This document shows, in pieces, positions 1 through 13,445 of a DNA stretch of 64,000 nt (its first letter is position 1; the number at the start of each line of letters is the position of its first letter). The stretch comes from Eriocheir sinensis (lineage: Eukaryota > Arthropoda > Malacostraca > Decapoda > Varunidae): positions 15,207,209 to 15,271,208 of the forward strand of contig NC_066520.1 of assembly GCF_024679095.1 (NCBI RefSeq), read 5' to 3'. The notes under the pieces were generated by a model, which saw nothing but the letters and a program-made list of their open reading frames with translations, was not told where the DNA came from and ran no database searches. Position numbers and translations under genes: made by a program.

Positions 1-2
1 AT

Positions 3-170
3 GGCAAGACCTTCTTACAGCATAGTCCAATATGTTTTCAGAATTTCCTTGCGCAGAGGGAACAGGCGTACAGACTCGCTGAGAGAGACCAGGAAACCAT
101 CAGCAGCTGTCTCACGCAACACAACATCTTTCCCGGAAGTGTTGTGGTCTTGGGTCTTACTCTACTTCAG
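3..170 (+). other. possible partial exon at left edge
   Basis: The frame starting at base 3 is open from the window edge. Its first 50 or so residues have mixed, protein-like composition (a charged helical stretch around AQREQAYRLAERDQET), unlike the Ser/Leu/Pro-rich translation that follows once the sequence becomes pyrimidine-rich. No start codon, strong splice donor or known domain was recognised. It could be the 3' part of an exon whose gene lies to the left, or a chance open frame. The right boundary is only where composition changes. Confidence 0.15.
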
Positions 171-1152
171 TGCTCCGTGAAGTCTAGATCCAAAAACCGA
201 ACATTTCACACCTCACCTCAGCAATACTTGTTCACTTCTCGTTTACCGATGAAACTCTTCCTTTTACGACCTTCTCTTACTCGTCTGGTTTCTCCTCTCA
301 AACTTTTAACATCTTCCTTATATTTCCAAGTTAGTCTTTCATTTTCATCTTTATTTCCTCTCTCTTCCCTCTCATTTCGTGCCTCTAATCCTCCTCGTTC
401 TTCTCCCTTCAGTTCCCATTCCTGTGTACGGGCGGAGGAGACATGTTTACTGCAAGATGGAGTGGGTGTTGTTCAAGGGGAAGGAATAGAGTGGTCCGGC
501 TTGAGTCTTTCCCTCCAGCACCGCCATTCCCCATATCTCACCGCCTTCGTCCCCTGACCGCCGCCGCCACCATATCGCCGCAGCCTCACCGCAAATGGAA
601 TGGCGCTGCCTCGCTACCCTGGTACTTTGGGCGAAATGAGAAAACAACAAGGAAGAGGCCAAACGAAACGGTGCTACGTCACAAGGAGCGAAAGGTCGAC
701 TAAGAAAATACAGGAGGAATGAGATACAGCCTGTTGAGACATACTAGACATCACACTCACCCCTCTTCATATCCCGCCGACATCCCCCTCTGACCTAACC
801 TCTGTTCCCTATGACCTGTTTCTCTGCGCCTATACCGTCTATTGTATTTTGCTATCCACTCTCCTACTTTTTTCTAGGTCTTTTCCAACTTTTTCCTATT
901 CCCTTCCCCTCTTTCACCCTGCCAGTCTGCCTCCCTTATCACCGTCCCCTGCTATCCCCTGCCCCTACCCTGTTTCTCCCTGCCCCTGCCTCTCACTGCC
1001 CCAACATTGCCGACGAAACACAATTCCAAAAGCTCGCGATAAAAACATACTGATAATTTGTCTCCGTTTAGCCAGATATTGCAATAACAGTCCGACATGA
1101 AAACAAATTCCTGGACGTGAAATACTCCAGCTTGAGGCATCCGGGTAGAACG

Positions 1153-1158
<6 letters not shown>
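171..1158. other. pyrimidine-rich non-coding stretch
   Basis: About 1 kb in which the + strand is mainly C and T, with short CCT and CTT runs. The open frames are rich in Ser, Pro, Leu and Phe as a direct consequence. No motif, splice pair or RNA gene was seen. Confidence 0.6.
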
Positions 1159-1204
<46 letters not shown>

Positions 1205-1224
1205 GGTGGTGGTGGTGGTGGTGG
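1159..1224. repeat. (TTG)n-(TGG)n compound microsatellite
   Basis: About fifteen TTG units change into about seven TGG units without interruption, as if the second motif arose by point mutation and spread inside the first. Confidence 0.95.
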
Positions 1225-1433
1225 TACGCTTCAATTTTCAACGGTGGATGTTTCCACTTTCAGAGGCTTAATAATTCAATGTTTTCCTTTCCCTGCTATT
1301 TCCTTCAGCCTTGGTTTTGCTTCACACACGGAGTACCGTTCTTTGCCTCCACTCGCCTTTACCTCCGCCAAACAGACTCGCAGGTATTTTTCCAACGCTC
1401 GTTTTTCTACATCTGACCTGCTTTTCGTTTTTA

Positions 1434-1469
1434 TGTGTGTGCGTGTGTGTGCGTGTGTGTGTGTGTGTG

Positions 1470-1550
<81 letters not shown>

Positions 1551-1551
1551 T
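1434..1551. repeat. (GT)n-(AT)n compound microsatellite
   Basis: A GT tract with two GC interruptions passes directly into about 75 bases of pure AT. Both halves are alternating purine-pyrimidine; the AT half can extrude as a cruciform. Confidence 0.95.
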
Positions 1552-1619
1552 CGCTTTTATTTCTATCAACACTTGCCTCGAACCTCAGGAGTGAAAATAC
1601 TTTTTCTTCCTCGAGTGTG

Positions 1620-1965
1620 TAAGAGAGGGGAGGAAAGAGCTGCTGCAGGGAAACTGGTGTGGTGGGAAGGGGGTGGTGGGGAGGGGATGGGAGGTGTGGT
1701 GTGGTGTGGAGGTGTGGTAGGAGGGGGTGGTAATACTTTGACTCGGCGGGAGGGTGGAGGGGTGAGGAGAGGAGGGGAGGCCCGGTGGAGCAGGAGGAAA
1801 GAGTGTCTGGAATGATGGAAAGGGAAGGGAATATGAGGAAGCTGGCGAGGAGGCTGTCTGGCAAGGAGAAGGGAATTAGGGGCCTGCAGGGTGCGGGGTG
1901 AGGGGGGGGGGTGAGGAGGGTGGGTGAGGGAAGAGGGAGGTGGGAAGAGGGAGGTGAAATGAGGA
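1620..1965 (+). other. G-rich tract with G-quadruplex potential
   Basis: The + strand carries many runs of three or more G separated by one to five bases, densest from about 1889 to 1953, including a run of about ten G. This meets the usual sequence definition of a G-quadruplex-forming region. No gene was seen here. Confidence 0.6.
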
Positions 1966-1980
1966 GGGCTGTGCTTCAGA

Positions 1981-2994
1981 CGCGTGTGCCTTATTGTGAC
2001 CCCGGCGCTAAGTCGTCATGGGAGCCACTCATTTCCGGGTGTGCTGTCTAATTACGACACTGTGGCAGCTCTGTAGCCCCCACCCTGAGGACGGAGCGGG
2101 GCCTCCATGGGTGTGCGTGGTGCTCAGCAAGGCTTCGGAGTCCGGAGGGCGGCGGACACTGTGACGGACTCCATGAACCTCCTCGAGGCACAGGAATATA
2201 TGTCTCCGCTGCTGCAGCACAGGAAACGGCCGATGTTGTTGGTGGTGAGCGTTCATCATCGTTACTTTTCAGACGTTATAACCTCAAGGGACACTCTGAT
2301 ATGAATTAAGGGGTATCCTCCTATGATTACCGTTAAATTAGGTCTGCAGAACGTTTGACGGCTAATAGCTAGCCTTCGGTAAAGTTGAAGGCATAAGGTA
2401 TATAGTAGTAGATAGCTCCGTGTGGTCTCGGTGCTCATCTCGTCGTATCTTGGTCGCATTAGCCCTTGAGCCTGAGGTGAATGAAAGCCCATCACCCCGG
2501 GACACAGGGCCTGAGTGACATCCTCGATACCACAGTATACCTTCCCCAGGTTTGTCCAGGTATCCATTTATTGACGAAATAAAAATGAAAAAGTAACGGA
2601 GAATATCAACCAATGTTTTGGTGGAATGATGGGAGAGTTATGTCAGTAATGAATGGCCAGCGCTATGTAACATCTAGCATGATCAGGGCCTCACACTGTG
2701 CACGGAAGATAACCCTCAACAAAAAAGTGTCAATAAATCTTTCGTCATAGGTGTCGTTTGGAGTCCCAGGTGAGGGAGGCACACACACCGTACGCACGAA
2801 CCCACCCTTCAAAAAAAGTGCGTTACGATATATTTCAATTTACAGGTAAAGGGAAATATAGATACACAGCGTAAAAAAAAAATATATATATGTCCGGCGA
2901 TAGTGTCACTCCTCTTGATTTCCAGCGGACGGAGATGTAGTGACGTTCCCTGCCATAGCTTCACTAACTCAGGATGAAAGATGGGAAGGGGACT
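1981..2994. other. unique DNA, no supported gene
   Basis: A complex, moderately GC-rich island (about 2000-2260) contains an ATG at 2107 with an open frame rich in charged residues (MGVRGAQQGFGVRRAADTVT at its start), followed by a donor-like GTGAGC near 2246. It could be a first exon, but there is no recognised homology or promoter element. The rest is AT-rich with nothing identifiable. Confidence 0.3.
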
Positions 2995-3420
2995 AACCTA
3001 ACCCCAGCCTCCTGCCCTCCTCTCCACCTACCTCACACACTTTAAGTACTTTCATCACTCATCCTCCTTCTCTCCCAACCTGACCCTCGCCACCAGCCCC
3101 CACCTTCGACCCACCCTTATACCTCATAATCTTTACTTTCACCACATTCTCCTTCTCTACCATAACCTTACCCCACCTACCACTCCCCACCGAAGCCAAA
3201 CAACTACTTCACAGCCTTAACTTCCACCTCTCACCCCGCCCCCTCTCTCTCTCCTTTTCAAACCCATCAAGATTGCTTCCTCCACTTTCCATCACTACCT
3301 CACTCTTCCTATACCTATTCCATTGAACTCTCCACTGCCGCATCATAACCTATACACCCCCACTCTTGTACAGCTTCACCTCCTCCTATCCCACCGTCAC
3401 CTCCCTCCCTCTCTCTCTAC
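2995..3420 (+). other. G-poor, C/T/A tract
   Basis: More than 400 bases in which G is rare on the + strand; the text is short CCT, CAC, CTT and ACC words without a fixed period. Similar G-poor tracts occur near 58.9-59.5 kb and 61.7 kb. No gene was seen. Confidence 0.6.
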
Positions 3421-3525
3421 CTCGGGTCACTGGGAAGGATGCAAGGAGGGTGGTAGTTTTTGTTGATACGTGTCTCCGTTCACCTTCCGGTACCTCTGCT
3501 GGGGGCCTGACCTTTAGCAAAATCT

Positions 3526-4230
<705 letters not shown>

Positions 4231-4239
4231 TAGAAGCGG

Positions 4240-4248
4240 ACACACACA

Positions 4249-4328
<80 letters not shown>
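4240..4328. repeat. (CA)n microsatellite
   Basis: About 44 CA units with a CG interruption near the left end. Confidence 0.95.
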
Positions 4329-4329
<1 letters not shown>

Positions 4330-4439
4330 TCCCCCAAGCCCTCCCACACGGCTGGAGTCTTTAATGCCATCGAGCACGGGGGGAAACTTTCCTCACCTAC
4401 AAACTCATATCCGAGGCAGGAACCAACTTGGCCCGGAGT

Positions 4440-4740
4440 CTTAATTACCAGCCAGGTGAAGAGGGGAGGGGCGACGGGCATGGAGGGGAGGGAGGGGGGG
4501 AAGCGGAGGGGGATGGCACCTACACGAGGGGACGGAACGGGGGGCAGATGGAGGAGGAAAGGGATAATGAGGCTCTTGCGGTAAGCTACTCCGCTGTTAC
4601 TTATTGTTAATGGTATTTATGTGGGCTGGTGGAGGGCGAGGAACGCGGGTCATGTGTGTGTATGTGTGCGTGTGTGTATGTGTGTGTGTGTGTGCAGAGG
4701 CGGTGTTGGTGGCGGGGCGGGGCGGGGCTGTCCTCTCTCA
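4440..4740 (+). other. G-rich tract with short (GT)n
   Basis: Purine-rich GGGGA-type runs, then an imperfect GT microsatellite (about 4651-4694) and GGCGGGGC-type repeats. Several G runs could form quadruplexes. No gene was seen. Confidence 0.55.
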
Positions 4741-4879
4741 GACAAGGACGACGCTAAAATGGGCCTCATGGAGCTAACTCGATGTGCTCCGTCAGATTCA
4801 ATAAACCATGCTGGCGCCCTTCCTACCTGAGCGAACTACTTATCCCGCGCATTACTCAGTCCAACGCCGGTCTGCGCCA

Positions 4880-5335
4880 CTCGATGCGTTGTTGTGTGTG
4901 GTTGTGTTGTTTCGTTGTGATGTTGTAGTGGTTGTAGTTGTTGTTGCTGATGGTTGTGGTTGACGTAAGCTTTGTGGAGGTGGTAGCGGTGGTGTTGATG
5001 TTGGTTGCGGTATTGGTGGTGTTATTGTATTTGTTTTTATTTTTGTTAATTGTGTTGGTGGCGCTTGATATGGCCTTCTTTCCTTTTAGGGCATTGTTGT
5101 TGCTGCTATTGTTTTTGTATATTCTTCCTCCTCCTCCTCCTCCCCTTCTTCTTTATCATCTTTTTCGTTTTCGTTTTCCTGTTCCTGTTTTTCCTCTCCT
5201 TCCTCTTCTTTTTCTTCTTTTGTTCTTTTTTTCTTTTTTTTCTTTTTTTTCTTTTTTTATTCTCCATTTTCTTCGTGTTTTCCTCTTGTTCTTTTTCTTC
5301 TTCCCCTTCTTCTTCCGCTTCACCTTCTAGATCAT
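4880..5335. other. TTG/GTG-rich then T/C-rich low-complexity tract
   Basis: A G/T-only half (imperfect GTTGTG words) switches near 5120 into a T/C-only half with CCT and TTTTC runs. The long hydrophobic open frames over it are by-products of this composition. Confidence 0.7.
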
Positions 5336-5487
5336 GAGGATGGCGTTTAACTAACAACATTCTGGCAGCTTAGATGACTCGAATTAAAGTAAAAACGTTC
5401 CTTTGTCGAAAAAGCAGAATGACCAAAGGCGACACATACGATTCCGACCCTCTCTTTCGGAAGTTTTTACCGTCCACTATTTGCAGA

Positions 5488-5546
5488 AGCCCTGGTAGCC
5501 GACTTTTTTCCTTTTTTTTTTTACCCCTTGAGCTGTCTCTTTAACA
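5488..5546 (+). mobile_element. SINE-type repeat fragment (tail), + orientation
   Basis: A GTAGCCGAC word, a long T tract and CCCTTGAGCTGTCT (5525-5538) appear in this order. The same order, with an exact match to the 14-base word, occurs in reverse orientation at 22,897-22,990. Two dispersed copies in opposite orientation indicate an interspersed repeat; I believe this tail is common in decapod DNA, but that is from memory and unverified. Confidence 0.5.
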
Positions 5547-6100
5547 CATCCTAACAGCTACAATTACAAACAGATAAAATGGGATAATTAACCTCGAAGC
5601 ACAAGTCGCCGAGAGTTAGACAGCAGCAAATAGACACTAACTTCTTTCTAGGGTTAGCAGACGAGGGGAAGGGGGCGGCGCTGGCTGGCTAGGAGGCAAG
5701 AGAACGGTTATCTTTAATTTTTTTTTCTTCTCTCTCTTTCCCCCTCTCTCTCTGTGTCTATCCATCTTTCTACCTATCTATCTAACTATATACCTGCCGA
5801 TCTATCTATCTATTTTGTACGTAAAACTGAAAATAATATAATTACTCAAATCGTGAAAACGGAAACTGAAAAACAGGTCTCAAAACAAGAATCAAAGCGG
5901 CTAAGAAAGTTAGGATAGGAAAACATAAACAGGTAAGATCAAAGAGAGCATAAAAGTAGCTAGGGAACTGACGAACCTCCACCATAAAATCCTTCACCGA
6001 GCCAGGATGAGACAGATTAAGCCTACACAAAAACGCCGAGAAAAAGTATATGCCGAGGCTTTCAAGTCTTTAACATACAAGGAAAAAAGGGAAAAAACAC
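5547..6100. other. AT-rich unique DNA, nothing identified
   Basis: Includes a short CTAT-rich stretch around 5758-5815. No gene, RNA or repeat family was recognised. Confidence 0.5.
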
Positions 6101-6960
6101 CAAACACGGCACTTTCCTGCAGGAGGGAGGAAGTGAGAGGCCATAAACAATGATGAAAACGAGAGAGGAAAAGAGACAAAAAAAAGAGACTAATAATAAT
6201 AATAATAATAATAAGACGAGGTTCAAACGAAAGAGAAAAAAATAGAGAAAACGAGAGAATAATAATTAATTAGAGAAGATTCAAACGAAAGAAGAGAGAA
6301 AAAGAGAGAATAATAAGAAGAGAAGAAAAGAGAAGAGAAGAGAGGAGAATAATAATAAAAAGAAAAGATTCAAACCAAAATTCAAACGAAGGAGGGAAAG
6401 AGAGAAGAGAAAATAAGAAGAAAAGATTCAAACCAAAACTGACACGAATGGGGAAAAGAGATAAGAGATAATAATAAGAAGAAGCAGAAGAGAAGATTCA
6501 AACCAAAATTCAAACGAAAGAAGAAAAAGAGGAAAAAGAGAAAAAAAACTAAGAAGAGAAAATTCAGAACAAAAATGAATGGAAAGAAGAAAAGAGAGAA
6601 CAAGAGAAAGAATACAATACCACGAAGGAGACAAAATTCAGCCCACGCACTGCTCAGGGAGACTCGGGAACATGACGTAAAGTGTACAAAAGAAACTCCA
6701 CTTTTATATCTATTATACAACAAACTGCTGAAAACGTTTAAATGGAAATCTCAAACAATAAAAACTAATTCCTGTTACAAAGGGCTTAGCAGTTGTCTCT
6801 TAAAAGGCCCAGTAAACAAGAGAAAGAGAAAGAGAGAAAGAATGCAAAATAAAAACGAAAAAGAGAAACGGTGACAGAAAAAAAGTGAAAAGAAAAAGAT
6901 AAAAGAAAAAGGAAAAATAGAATAAAGAAAAATACAGACAGGGAGAGAATGTACATACTA
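6100..6960 (+). repeat. polypurine tract with degenerate direct repeats
   Basis: The + strand is almost entirely A and G for most of 860 bases. Between about 6218 and 6560 a unit containing AATTCAAACGAAAG or AGATTCAAACCAAA followed by AAGAG-type filler recurs about five times at irregular spacing. An (AAT)n run lies at 6191-6213. Long open frames here translate to Phe/Ser/Leu on the minus strand and are not genes. Confidence 0.7.
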
Positions 6961-7221
6961 ATATTTATTCTATTAGCGAGTCTCACAAACACTTAAGAAT
7001 CCCCATCGTCGAAAAAAAAAAAATATCTAGAGCAAAACACACTTCACATAACATCTACAAAACATCGCCATCGCCTCAGCAAAGAGAAAAAGTGACCTCG
7101 AGGCACCAGTCGACTCTCGGTACGCCGGTCACTGTCTGAAAATAACTTTATTCTATGGTTTGCTGCCCCTACTCTGGCTGGCTTGTTCCCTCCTCTTCCT
7201 CACTAACTTTTTTTCTCTCTT

Positions 7222-7568
<347 letters not shown>

Positions 7569-7721
7569 AAGAATTTAACGAGGCAACTACTAAGCCCTTT
7601 ACAACAAGAACTGCTTTTTATTGTCTGAGATTTTCATTAAAACATTTTCAGAAGCTGTAAAAAAAACATAAACACGTTTCTTATGCTTTACGTCATAATG
7701 CACGCGAACCCACCAAAGAAC

Positions 7722-7727
7722 ACGCAC

Positions 7728-7784
<57 letters not shown>
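7722..7784. repeat. (CA)n microsatellite
   Basis: About 30 CA units with a CG interruption at the left end. Confidence 0.95.
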
Positions 7785-7785
<1 letters not shown>

Positions 7786-8450
7786 TAGCATCCAGAAAAA
7801 TATAAAACAAATACATCACTTTTAATCTGAAACGCAATGACGCTCACTCTCTCCTCCATCTCCTTTTTTTCTCTTCATCTTTGACTTCCTTTTCTTTCTT
7901 TTCTATTTTTCGTTTCCCTCTGCTTATCCATCTCCTCCTCCCCCTCCCCTTCCCCCTTCTCCTCCTCCTCCTCCTCCTCTATTACGCACTTTCACTCCTT
8001 TCAAAAGTTTTAAATGTACTTCAAAGTCGGAAAGTACTTAGATTATTTTCGCTCTCAGCCACAACTTCGAACTTTTTACTGTGGGACTGACTTAAAATGA
8101 ACCAACAACGTGACAGAATGATATACAGACAGGCTGGTAGAGAGACAAATGATCGACTGACAAACAGGGACGAATAACATAATAAACTGCAAAAAAATAT
8201 TACAGACTTAAAAACAGACGTGAACAGATATTGATAGATAAGAGAACGAATGATATTGCAGAGTAAATAACGTAAGGTAAATAATGTACCGAAAAAAGTA
8301 TTGTCTCAAAGCCCCAAGTTGAAGATTAATAAGCCACTAAAAATCAAACCGAACGAGAAGACTTTACCGAGATTAAAAAATGCACGCTAAGGCTTTCACG
8401 TGTTTTAAAGGCTGCGGGAACCGGAATCAGCATAAACAACAACAACAAAA
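7785..8450. other. no gene seen
   Basis: A pyrimidine run with CTC repeats (about 7960-7980) is followed by AT-rich unique DNA without recognisable features. Confidence 0.5.
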
Positions 8451-8640
8451 AAAACATTCCACCCAGTCAATATTTTCCTTGTACTCGCAACGGAACTTAA
8501 TCGTGGCAGGAAAACCATAAAAAAAAAAAATGCAGAAAAAAATATGTAGAGATTCCACCGAGTCAACATTTTCCTTGTACTCGCAACGGAACTTAATCGT
8601 GGCAGGAAAATCATATAAAAAGAAGCAGACAAAAAAATAT
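8451..8640 (+). repeat. two-copy tandem duplication, 96-bp unit
   Basis: The block containing TTTTCCTTGTACTCGCAACG starts at 8473 and again at 8569. The copies are nearly identical from the CCAGTCAA/CGAGTCAA word through the A-rich end, so the duplication is recent. Confidence 0.9.
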
Positions 8641-8901
8641 ATAGGTTCCATCCACGCCATACTTTCCGGCCCTCGTATGGGAGCTCGACCGTTCCACCTG
8701 CAGCCGATGGAACACGATAAACTTGCTGAAAGAGGAAGCTAAAGCGATTGGTGCGCTGCCTTCATTCTCTCTGAGATAAATGTGCCCGCGCTGCAGTCGT
8801 TTGTTTTAATTTGTCGCCGAAGTCCATTGGTGAAATACCGTTTAGGGGAGAGCTCGGTGTATGTGTGGACTGTTTTCTATTTATTATTTTTATGGGTTGT
8901 G

Positions 8902-9601
<700 letters not shown>

Positions 9602-9910
9602 TCAAAACCAGCAAGGATGTGAGAAAAACGATGGTGTGTTTTTGTTCGGAAGGCGCTCAAACTCCATAACTCCTACTCGAACCTGGAGGTAGTAAACTAA
9701 AAACGTTGGAAGTAGTTCATTGCCACTTAACCCAAAGGCCGGGAAAGAGGTAAGAAAAAAATGAGAAACGTTTCCATTCCCAAGAAGCTCCAAGTACGTG
9801 ACCTTACCTCTGCCCCACCCTGGCTGATGCATCGCCCTTGCCGCTGTGTACTTGGAATTTGTGTCACCAACTAAGCATCGAAAACCCAACACCATGCTAT
9901 TTACGTTCAT
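9602..9910 (-). other. unrecognised 102-codon open frame
   Basis: An uninterrupted frame with mixed composition and no simple repeat (it begins MNVNSMVLGFRCLVGDTNSK). A donor-like GTAAGG lies inside it near 9805, so it may include part of an exon. I recognise no domain, signal peptide or membrane segment. A frame of this length can occur by chance in 64 kb, and it could also be part of an interspersed repeat. Confidence 0.15.
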
Positions 9911-10780
9911 GCCTCAAGGTAGTTCCACCACATATTTCTTTTGGAATGATTATCAAGGGGGTCGACTGTTCTGATTGTTTTAAAATCTGACAACTCATCA
10001 CGTCATACAATATATTTCTTACGGTTTTCGTCATATAAATTTTTTCCCTCTTATTCAATAACACTTTATTCGGAGTAAACGCAAATAATAAAATATCAAA
10101 ATGGTGGAAATGAAAGACCAAACACGGTGTCGATGAAAATGATTCAGGCTGATCCAACAAAACGGCTCAATCAGCAAGTTAATCGTTGATGAAAATTCTT
10201 CCTTACAAGACCACAAGCGGCTGTAGCAATCAATGTAGATCACCGACGGACAATAAGAAACAACCTCGGTAGAAGGGACACAGATTAATTGTGGGTGGGG
10301 GGGTAAAGAAGGGGAAGAACTTACACATTCCCAGAGAAAGAGCGTCCCAAGACATCCCTGAAGAATAGGAGTAAAGCTTTTATGGACAATTATTATTAAT
10401 GTTTCCAAAACTTATTATCAATGACTATGAGTGATGTGATTAATTTTCAGAGAGCTTTGTAAATTCTGTTGGTCTTTTCTTTCTGGTGTTAGACAGTCAA
10501 CTCAAGCAAACAGGATCGCAAGCCAGTAACAAGGTCACCTCACTCCCCATGTATGCCAAGTGCAAAGTCAATTGAATTCCATTTCCATTTTTATCAGCCT
10601 GCCACAAGTTTCAGTTCAAAATTTAACTCGCCCTTTCCAATATAATCCGTTTATGTCTAAAATACATAAACGATTTCTTAATAGCTTGCGTTAGTCGCAG
10701 AACACAGTCTTTTCATAGTTGTGTCGACCCTTCCTTGTCAGGGGAGAAAATACTTCACAGGAACACACGGACCAGGGAGG
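9911..10780. other. AT-rich unique DNA
   Basis: One 117-codon minus-strand open frame (10,055-10,408) has Cys and Trp and no simple repeat, but no recognisable domain. A short G-run cluster lies near 10,290-10,315. Nothing else was found. Confidence 0.4.
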
Positions 10781-11215
10781 GCTACACGACGATGAGGAAT
10801 GCAAGGAGCAGTACATAGGAAACGGTGGAAAAGGAGAAAGTTGATGAGAAAGATAAAGGGGATGAGAACAAGCAAACAGACAGATCAGGAATGAAACAGG
10901 AAAGAATAAAACAAGGTAAAAAAGGGAGAAAAAGGTTGAAAATGAATAAGAACGAATGTGAGGATGACAAGAAAACTAAACCAAAACTTGAGATCAGATA
11001 AAAGCAAAAACTAATAAACAAATGGAAAAAAAAACAGGAATGGAACGACAAAAGGCAATAAGACAAAATTATAAAAAAAATCGAATAGGAAAATATATCA
11101 CGGAAAGAGCGGGTGAAAAAAACTAAAATGAAAAATATCAGAAATGGTGTGAATAATGCAAGAAATACGAAAAAGAGAAGATATTGTGAGAAAGGGAAGA
11201 ATAAAGGGAAATGGG
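10781..11215 (+). other. polypurine tract
   Basis: A/G-rich + strand made of GAAAA, AAGG and GAATG words. The 211-codon minus-strand frame across it is Phe/Ser/Leu-rich and explained by base composition. Confidence 0.6.
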
Positions 11216-11551
11216 ATAATGGAAGGCGAGCACAAAGGGCGGCAGGTAGCGAGATCGTGGCCGGTCCTTTGAGGAGCGCACAAAGGGTTGCCGAGGCTCG
11301 TCTTGGACACACGGAATGGCAAACGATGCCGACCCTTCTTTCCTCCCGCCGGTCACTGGAACACAACGCCGCGCCACGCCTCCTCAACGCCCGTAACGTC
11401 ACTCGGACCGCGGACACTAGAATAATTTTGTGGAAAGGTGGAATTCTTGTATGTTATTTTTGTGGTAAGGACAACAGAATTCTTCCTAAAAGTCGGAGCA
11501 CTATGTAATTCGCTGCATCTGTAAGTAAAAATAAGTAATGACGTATATTTC

Positions 11552-11870
11552 TTCTTAGCGAATTTAGGATAAACGAAAAAATGAGTAAAAAGCATAATCT
11601 GTATCTAGGTTTAGCGGCAAAGCCTGTCAAAGCACACTGGTTCTTGTATAAGTCATTGCAGTTCAAAGATAAATAATTCGTAAGAAAAGTTAAAAGGTAT
11701 AACATTCTTAGCGCTTTTAGGAAAAACGAAAAAATTAATAGAAAGACATAATTCGTATCTAAGTTTACTTGCAAACTCCGTCGAAGCACACTAATTCTTT
11801 CACGTGTCACTGTGGTTTGAAAAAAGTAAAAATAAATCTTCAGGAAAGTCAAAGGAATTAAGATTTTGCC
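11552..11870 (+). repeat. diverged two-copy tandem duplication, 153-bp unit
   Basis: The word TTCTTAGCG followed by TTTAGGA, AACGAAAAAAT, GTATCTA, GTTTA and AAGCACACT recurs in the same order, starting at 11,552 and 11,705. The copies differ at many positions, so the duplication is older than the one at 8.5 kb. Confidence 0.75.
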
Positions 11871-12055
11871 AAAGCCCTCAGTGAAAGAGTGGCAAGATTT
11901 TATTCCTGCGGTACAAAGACGCGATCTTTAGCGAGTGTAATGTGGGAGTTACAAAGAACGGAAAAGAAGCCAATATGCAAATGACAATGCAGGGAGTTTT
12001 CTCTAATTTATTTAAAATAAACAAGGATGATCTCTGTGCGGGGGGGTGGTTGGTG

Positions 12056-12061
<6 letters not shown>

Positions 12062-12107
<46 letters not shown>
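12062..12107. repeat. (GA)n microsatellite within a polypurine tract
   Basis: About 22 GA units followed by some 150 bases of A/G-rich sequence ending in a short GA run near 12,240. Confidence 0.95.
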
Positions 12108-12110
<3 letters not shown>

Positions 12111-12570
12111 AAGAGAAAAAAAAAATGAGAATGAATGAAAGAAAAAGAAAAAGAAAAGAAAAAGGAGACAGAGAAAGAGAAAGAAAAAGATACAGAAGAA
12201 AAGAAAAACAACAAAAAATGAGAAAGAGTAAAAGAAAGACAGAGAGAGAGAGAGACAGACCGACTTCTAAATACGGATGGAAATAAAACAAGGTAGTCCC
12301 GTTGATAATACTCAGAAAAAACAATACATTTTTTTATCCTACGTAAACATAAACGAGTTAATAGAGATCCTAAAAATAAATCCTTTACTTTTTCATTCAA
12401 GCGGACAAAAAAAGCTTAAGCCAGGTTTTAACACTAGTGAGAGGAATAACTTTATTTCATTTTATTGCACGTAAAAAAGTTAATGAAGTGATAATGCTTC
12501 AGCGAGACCTTTTTTTTCTCTCTAAGCTGAAACGCATTAATCGTCTACAGTGTGTAAAGAGAAAACGTTG

Positions 12571-12905
12571 AATTGGGGTAAAATATGTTAATTATAGAGA
12601 AATGATTAGGAGAAAGAAAAAGGAGAATAGAGGAAAAGAAATAATTAACAGAAAATAAGAAAATAAAATTGAAGAGACTATTGGGGTAAAACATGTTAAT
12701 TATAGAGAAATGATTAGGAGAAAGAAAAAGGAGAATAGAGGAAAAGAAATAATTAACAGAAAAGAAAAAAAGGAAAAAAAAATAGAAGAGACTATTGGGG
12801 TAAAACATGTTAATTATAGAGAAATGATTAGGAGAAAGAAAAAGAAGAATAGAGGAAAATAGATAATTAACAGAGAAAAGAAAAAAAAGAAAAAAAAATA
12901 GAAGA
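12571..12905 (+). repeat. three-copy minisatellite, 109-114-bp unit
   Basis: Units begin with ATTGGGGTAAAA at 12,571, 12,680 and 12,794. Each continues with ATGTTAATTATAGAGAAATG, a purine run and AATAATTAACAG. Length differences lie in the A/G-rich end of the unit. Confidence 0.95.
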
Positions 12906-12989
12906 GATTATAAAGAAAAAGCGAAAAAAAAGAAGAAATGGGGAGAGATATAAAGACTAACCATATAATTAACCTTTACACGAGCTCAC

Positions 12990-13211
12990 CGTTTCCCCGT
13001 TGCGAACACTCTTAATCGGGTGTCTCGCCGCCTCTGGACAAACAAAACCAGCAACGGCAGTTAAGTGATAATGTCTCCTATACAACCCCACGCAACGCCG
13101 AGCCAAGGCCAGTGCATGGGGAGCGCTGAAATAAGGTGCGACGTCAAAGGCTTCTGATGCGAAAGATTTAGTGAAGGGAACAGAGATTGAATGGAAGTAC
13201 TGTGAGAACAT
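12990..13211 (-). other. possible exon, open frame with splice signals
   Basis: On the minus strand an open frame from an ATG at 13,211 reaches a donor-like ACG|GTGAGC (GT at 12,988-12,989). A good acceptor (TTTTGTTTGTCCAG) lies inside it and would give a 44-base exon, 12,990-13,033. The translation is mixed and protein-like (ending EAARHPIKSVRNGET). No domain was recognised. Part of the segment is duplicated at about 13,322, which argues against a conserved gene. Confidence 0.2.
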
Positions 13212-13445
13212 CGATGGGCGCTTGTTGTGGGGTGATCCAGAGTATAAAAAGTATAATATGAAGGTTATAGTCGGTTAACTTTCGCTCCTGTCTTTGGGTG
13301 GAAGTATGAGAAACGTCAGTGGATTTAGTGAAGGGAAACTGCGACTGGATGAAAGTGCTGCGAAAAGGTTGATGAGCGCTTGTTGTGGCGTGATCCAGAG
13401 TATGAAAAGTATAATATGAAAGTTATCGTCGGTTAACTTCCACTC
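13165..13445 (+). repeat. two-copy tandem duplication, 157-bp unit
   Basis: GATTTAGTGAAGGGAA followed by TGGA, GCGCTTGTTGTGG, GTGATCCAGAGTAT and GTCGGTTAACTT occurs starting at 13,165 and 13,322, with small substitutions. Confidence 0.9.
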
